From positions 24,089,390-24,153,389 of the forward strand of contig CM055102.1 in assembly GCA_029204225.1 (NCBI GenBank): a DNA stretch of 64,000 bases. The letters are read 5' to 3'. The DNA is from Diphasiastrum complanatum. Its lineage: Eukaryota > Streptophyta > Lycopodiopsida > Lycopodiales > Lycopodiaceae. Position numbers and translations under genes: made by a program. Shown in pieces: positions 39,401-45,400 of the stretch. Under the pieces are notes generated by a model. That model saw nothing but the letters and a program-made list of their open reading frames with translations. It did no database searches and had not been told where the DNA came from. Position 1 is the first letter of the stretch. Every line of letters starts with the position of its first letter.

Positions 39401-42400
39401 TCCTTTAGAGACTGTTAACTAAGCTCAGAATGTTTAGTTGCTAAACTTTGATATAGGTATTTTCCTCCAAGATTTATGTTTCTTTTGTCTGTTCAACTTC
39501 TAGCATCAAATATTTATTGCTCTGAAGTTTAAAGATCCTAGATCACACAGTAAGACGCTGGCTTATTTCGCTATTCATCTGACATTTTTTCTACCTTGAA
39601 GAGTCAAAAAAAGAGTTTCATTATTCCAAGATGCTTGAGTAACCGTGTTCTGGTTCCTGAGTTCTACCTTTCAAAAGAATTATGAACAAGATAATATTTT
39701 CAGGCTGCTGAAGGTGAAGGATATGCTCTGGGTGCTTTCAATGTATACAACTTAGAAGGAGCTATGGCTGTTATAGCAGCAGCAGAAAGTGAAAATAGTC
39801 CAGCCATTTTGCAGGTGTGTGCATTATCCAATATTTTGACCACTCATGTTAAGCATTGCTGAACTCAATGACACAATACTAATGATAATGCCATTAAAAT
39901 CCCCAAGTGCCAGTGTCACCCAGTGTAGGCTTCAGAGATTACCCAAAATTTGCTGAGAGCTAGGCTTCACGTATCCAGAATGAGGATCACAAACTATGCC
40001 TATGTGTCACAAATATAAATTAAACCTCAGATGTCTCCTGTTTGACTCTTAGATAATCACCTTGCAATCTGCAACTAGTGCAAAATGCAGAGGTTCCATT
40101 ACTAAGGTTATGCCGTGTTTGCAGATTCATAAACCTCTGTAAATGAAAAATTAAGGCTAACAAGTCTTGTCCTTCATCTTTTTCTCTCTATGTTTTCACT
40201 TCTTACTGACAGATTTTTAATTTATAACAAGGATTGGGATTTAAAGCAGTTTTGAAGCATGTGTTTGATTTATCTGTTTTAGCAACTTGAAATCTTAACC
40301 ATAGACTCAGACATGTTACTTTCCTCGTAGATCCGTTTCAAATTTCTGCTCAAGTGCATGCCCCTAAATGGTGTCAAACAAGACAGGCAAACATGGTGCA
40401 CTAACAAGCTCTTTTTTGCATAGATACACCCGGCTGCTCTTGCTCATGGAGGAGTTGCTCTTACAGCATGTTGTCTTGTTGCGGCAAAGCAAGCCTCTGT
40501 AAGTGAGATTGAAGACATGCTTAACCTTCTCCCTTTCTTTCCTTCTTTTGTGCATGCCATGTTTTACTGAAATCTTTGCCACGACTTACAATGTATAATA
40601 GCCTCAAATGTCATGAAATATATGATTCCATAGCAGTATTTGACAGGTTACAGAGGTCTCAATGGAGAGGCTCATCTGTTGAGGTGTTCTACTGAAGGGA
40701 ATTTCTTAACGTAACATTGCCTTCCAATTAGATAGTTCAATCCAGGACTGACGATCATTAACGACATGTTGTATTTGGTCTTTTACAACGTACTCAAAGT
40801 TATGTCATTGTTACAATCTTGTTTCAGCTGACAGTGCAAATGATTCCATGCTCCTAGCTTCAGGGTTAACTACTTAGGATACACTTTTCCAACCTCTTTA
40901 AGACATTGTTTGTACGAGGCCAGAAGCTCTTATTTGCTGTCATAGTTCATGTCGATGGTGATATAAAGTGCTTCACTGCAAAATAGGCTTAATAACAGCA
41001 CTATATTTGGGTCGCAGTAAATTGTAGTAAAAACCTTCTTGAGCCTTCCCTTGAGAAGGAGCTTGTTGTAGAAGATCTCTAGAGCTTGCCCCTAACCAGC
41101 TAGAAGCTCTTAATAGTGGCATTCTACAAGCTGATTGATGGAATCACAAGAAGCTCTTTGTAAGCTTCAAACTTTGTTGTCTTGGATTTGTACATGTCAT
41201 TTGATGATCTCACAGGAGGGTAGCTTGATGAATGATTTTCCGCTTGCCTTTCAGCATTGTTTTCTGCTTAGCATGATCAAGAGTTCTTGTGCAGTAGAGC
41301 ACCAATTTTTCAAGAGTCTGAACTGATCCACAATTCTTTTTGGAAATTTTTAGAGCCTTTAGTGCATAAAATTTTTTGCAAAAAATACTACCATAAAAAA
41401 CCCATGAGAATCCTGATTTTTGACACCCATATTAAAAAAAAGCAAAAAGAAACGTTCTGGGTTTTTGATGCCCATTGCAACTTTGCTACAAGGTAACAAT
41501 TGACAGGTAGTACTGGACTTTATGCTTTATTGTGAGTTGAGACCAGTGTCAGGCGGTTCTCATATATTTATGATACCTGCTAGTTTAAGGTATTACATTA
41601 CATTTAAAATCCGTACAACTAGTGGTTCTCAATAATATCTTACGAAATAAATCTTGACAGTTCTCAATTTGCAGGTTATTACTTTATCATAAACTGCCGA
41701 GTCCTATATCATGTTCTCAACATAGATTTTTTTGTACAAATAATGATAAAAATTATACATATTTATGTTTGAAAATGTACAAAGAGTAAAAAAGGTTTAA
41801 ACAATTTAGCCAACATTTATTGTGCACATACTTTCAGAGTTTAAAAATTGTAGCTTCAAGCTTTATTGATGTTAATTTTGAAGAGTTTACATAGTAACCA
41901 AGTTTTTTGAGTAAATGCTTGAATTGGAATTAGATATGAGAAATGCAAATAGTTGCATTCTAATAAACTTTTTACTTGAAATTTGATATTGAAGAACATA
42001 AAATGAAATCTACATGAAAGTTCATCTTTTGGAAAATGTAATTTGAAGGGCAACTTTTATGCAAGGATGTCACACTTTTGAAGGCCTTGTTCTATGTGAA
42101 GATGTCATATGTTTTAAGTGCAAGTTCTATGTAAGGAAGTCATGATGACCACGAACATTGGGCAAGGCGTCATGCAAATAAAGCATGAAGGGCAACCCTA
42201 ACCGTCAAATTTTAACACTCAGTTACGCCACCACTCCCATATGACCCAAACTAATCCTAATATGGAAATTGTTCAGAAAATTCTTTTTTGCACACTATGT
42301 TAACAACCCCCCCCCCCCCCCCCCCCCACTTATAAGCCAAGTATTTGTCAGAAAACAGAACACATATGGAAGCTGTAAAAAAAGTTTAAGTGCACATTAT

Positions 42401-45400
42401 TTGAACATTCCTCCACTTATCAGGTACTCATAAGAAAACTCAAACTCTTCAATGCCTACAAGATTTTGATTGTGCACAAAAATAAAACTTCACACCTGAA
42501 CAATTTCAAAAAAATCACACTTTATTTCACCTTTATTGTCCTCATCGCTATTCCCTTGTAAGAAACTTTTGATTAACTTTTGATTTTTCTAGATTCTCTT
42601 GAAGGTCATTCGATATTGAGGTTATACCCCCCTGTATAAATAATCCGGTTCTTAACCTCAATCTAGGGCTTAAATGCCCCCAACGGTTCTCAACCGTGGT
42701 TGGTTCCTACAAAAATGCATAATCGCCAGTTTGACATAGAATCCGGTTCTTTAAAAATAGCATACCCGCCAGTTAGGGTCTCTAGAACCGGGTTGATACC
42801 CAAGTTGAGAACCTTAAAAAAAACCAATACTTGGCCAAAAATGGTTGAGACCTTGCTTAGTACTATTTCAACCTCTTAAACAAATACGGGCTTCTAAGTG
42901 TAGATCCTATAAAGGCCTTATATTGTGGAATACAATCTTAATAATAATTTTTGGAGTCTTTGAGTACTTCATTGGGAAGCTATGTTTGTAGGTACCAATG
43001 TTCCTTTGTAGGCAATCAAGTGCCAAGTGTTGCATTTCTTTGTTGACAATTTTTGCTAATTTTATATTTTGTTGATCTTATGTTGTGAATGTGTTCATAT
43101 TACATAAGTTGGTACAAGGGTACTTTCTAGGCAACATAGAAGCTTTTTAGGAGAACACCTCCTAGTATTGAAGGAGGTATTCTAATTAGTGTTAGAAAAC
43201 AAGTCATAACCCTAATCTCTCTAGTTTGGAAGAAAAGAGTACTAGGCCTAATATGTGGAAGACAGAGGACACTGGTATTTCCTTGCTTTCTCTATTATTT
43301 TTGCAAGAATAGACTGAGGGCTAGCCTTGATCATTGTTGAATAGAAGATTTCTAGCCCTAGTCTCAGTTATGAGAACATTAACAAGCTAACATGCAAAAC
43401 CGTAAAAGTAAGTAACACAATGTCAAAGATGATGATTTTGAAAATATCACAATATAGATGCCAGTAGACTCTTTGCCCTCTTAAAAAGGAATGTTATTTT
43501 GAGTTCTAAGACAACCACTTTTCAATCAAGCGACCAAATCAATGGAGTCCAATTTTTATGGCCTTCTGGAAACTCTGGAGAAAAATTCAGAAGAGTTTCG
43601 ATAACAACACCCTTGGAGAGCTTTAGAATCTATCTACCTCATTAGGTCATTCCAGAATCTCTGCTCCCCATGAGGTCACCTTCTTACTTAAACCTAGTGC
43701 CATTAGTAATTGACTTAAGTAGCACATAGTTGGATTAAATTCATGCAAATCATGTTTTAGGGTACGAATATGTACATTGATAACGTCCCATCACTTAAGA
43801 TGGCCCCAAGTTCGAAACTATCCTAAGATAAACTTGACTTGACAGTTCCTTAACACTTGATCCTATTAAAGAGAAGCGTGAGAAAACCATCGTACCTTTA
43901 TCAATGAATTGACAAAGCCTTTTACTACGCCAACTTTAGTTTTAGCATCCATGTGGACTGTGTTGGAACTGAGCTTGGAGGATGGAATTGGGCTAAAATG
44001 TCAACAGATCTTGATCCACTAGCATCTAAATATATAGGCCTGAATAGGGCCAATAGCAGCATGCAACAAGCAGGCATGGAAATTATCACATAAAAGTTTG
44101 TTATTGCAAACAGTGTGTCAATGGACTGAGCTTATCAAGAATGAGATAAGGACCATAGCATTGTAGGGACATAAAACATTTTGCTCTTTCAAGACATCCA
44201 CCATTGTATCCTATTTATTAAACAACAACACCTCTCTTTGAAGGCTGCAAATGAGTAGCTGTGTATTTTGGTTTTTGAATGCTCTATCATCTGCTACATA
44301 TGGACGGCGGACATAGGCTACCATCATTGGGGCCACTTTTTTATTGTCCCGAGAACTGGATTACCATGATATCTAGTTTCATATATTGGCTATGATCTTG
44401 AACTCGTGTCTGTTTAATTTGTAATTGGAACTCTAAACCCTATACCAAGAGGTGATGATGTGCTCAGTTATATAAGCATTGTGCATGGATGTTAGTGTGA
44501 TGATCAATTGCAAAATCGCTCATGCCTCGAATTCAATTTTTAAGTTTGGAGCTTCAACATCTTATGTAGACTGACTTGTTATTTTACTGCCTGCATTCCA
44601 CACCTTGAGAATTTTTGTGCTCCAGTCTTCAACCAATTTATACACCCAAAACAAATTTTTACCAATATTTTTCAAGAGAAAATTTGAAGTACTTGCTGTA
44701 TGTTGTGTAGAATGTTCCAAAGAAGCCCATACACATTCTGGGAGGTTGACCTGACTACCCCGGCCCCCAAGAATGCATTTTTCTGCAGTTGCTTTTAACA
44801 TTGTTTTTGTTTGTATATGAACCTTGCTTATCACCTTCTGATCTATGAAGCCTGTCCTACTAAAACTAGACTGCACATTCTTTCTGCAGTACAAGTATCT
44901 TGCCTAAAAGTACATTTTTGCCTGTTGATCTCCTCATATATGTGAAAGTCCATTCTACCCAATCTATGCTGCATGTTGGGGTGAAACTTATGCAGCCTCC
45001 AGGGCATCATTGCCTGTTGAACAGTATTCAATGTATGCAGTTTCTAGTCACAAAACATAAAGCTGCTTTCCTATTAGTCTGTACATGTCTGGTTAGCAGA
45101 TTTCATGAAGGATAGTTTTTATAGAATGTTTCATCTCCTTCAGCCACTTGTTCTTGCATCATTCGTTTCCCAATAAGTGCAGGTCATGTAATTATCTTGT
45201 ACTGTAATGCACAAGTCACATCCATGCCTGGTTCAATACTATTTAGTATAGAGTTGCATATACATAGAACCTACGTGCAGTGCCACAAACCAAGTAGAGG
45301 TTGTGTCTAATTTGGTCTTTCTGGTCACTTGGCACTATGACCCCATCATCTGTGCAGAGAATTGCTGAAACAAATAGGGTAAGCTCAGCTATCAAGTTCA

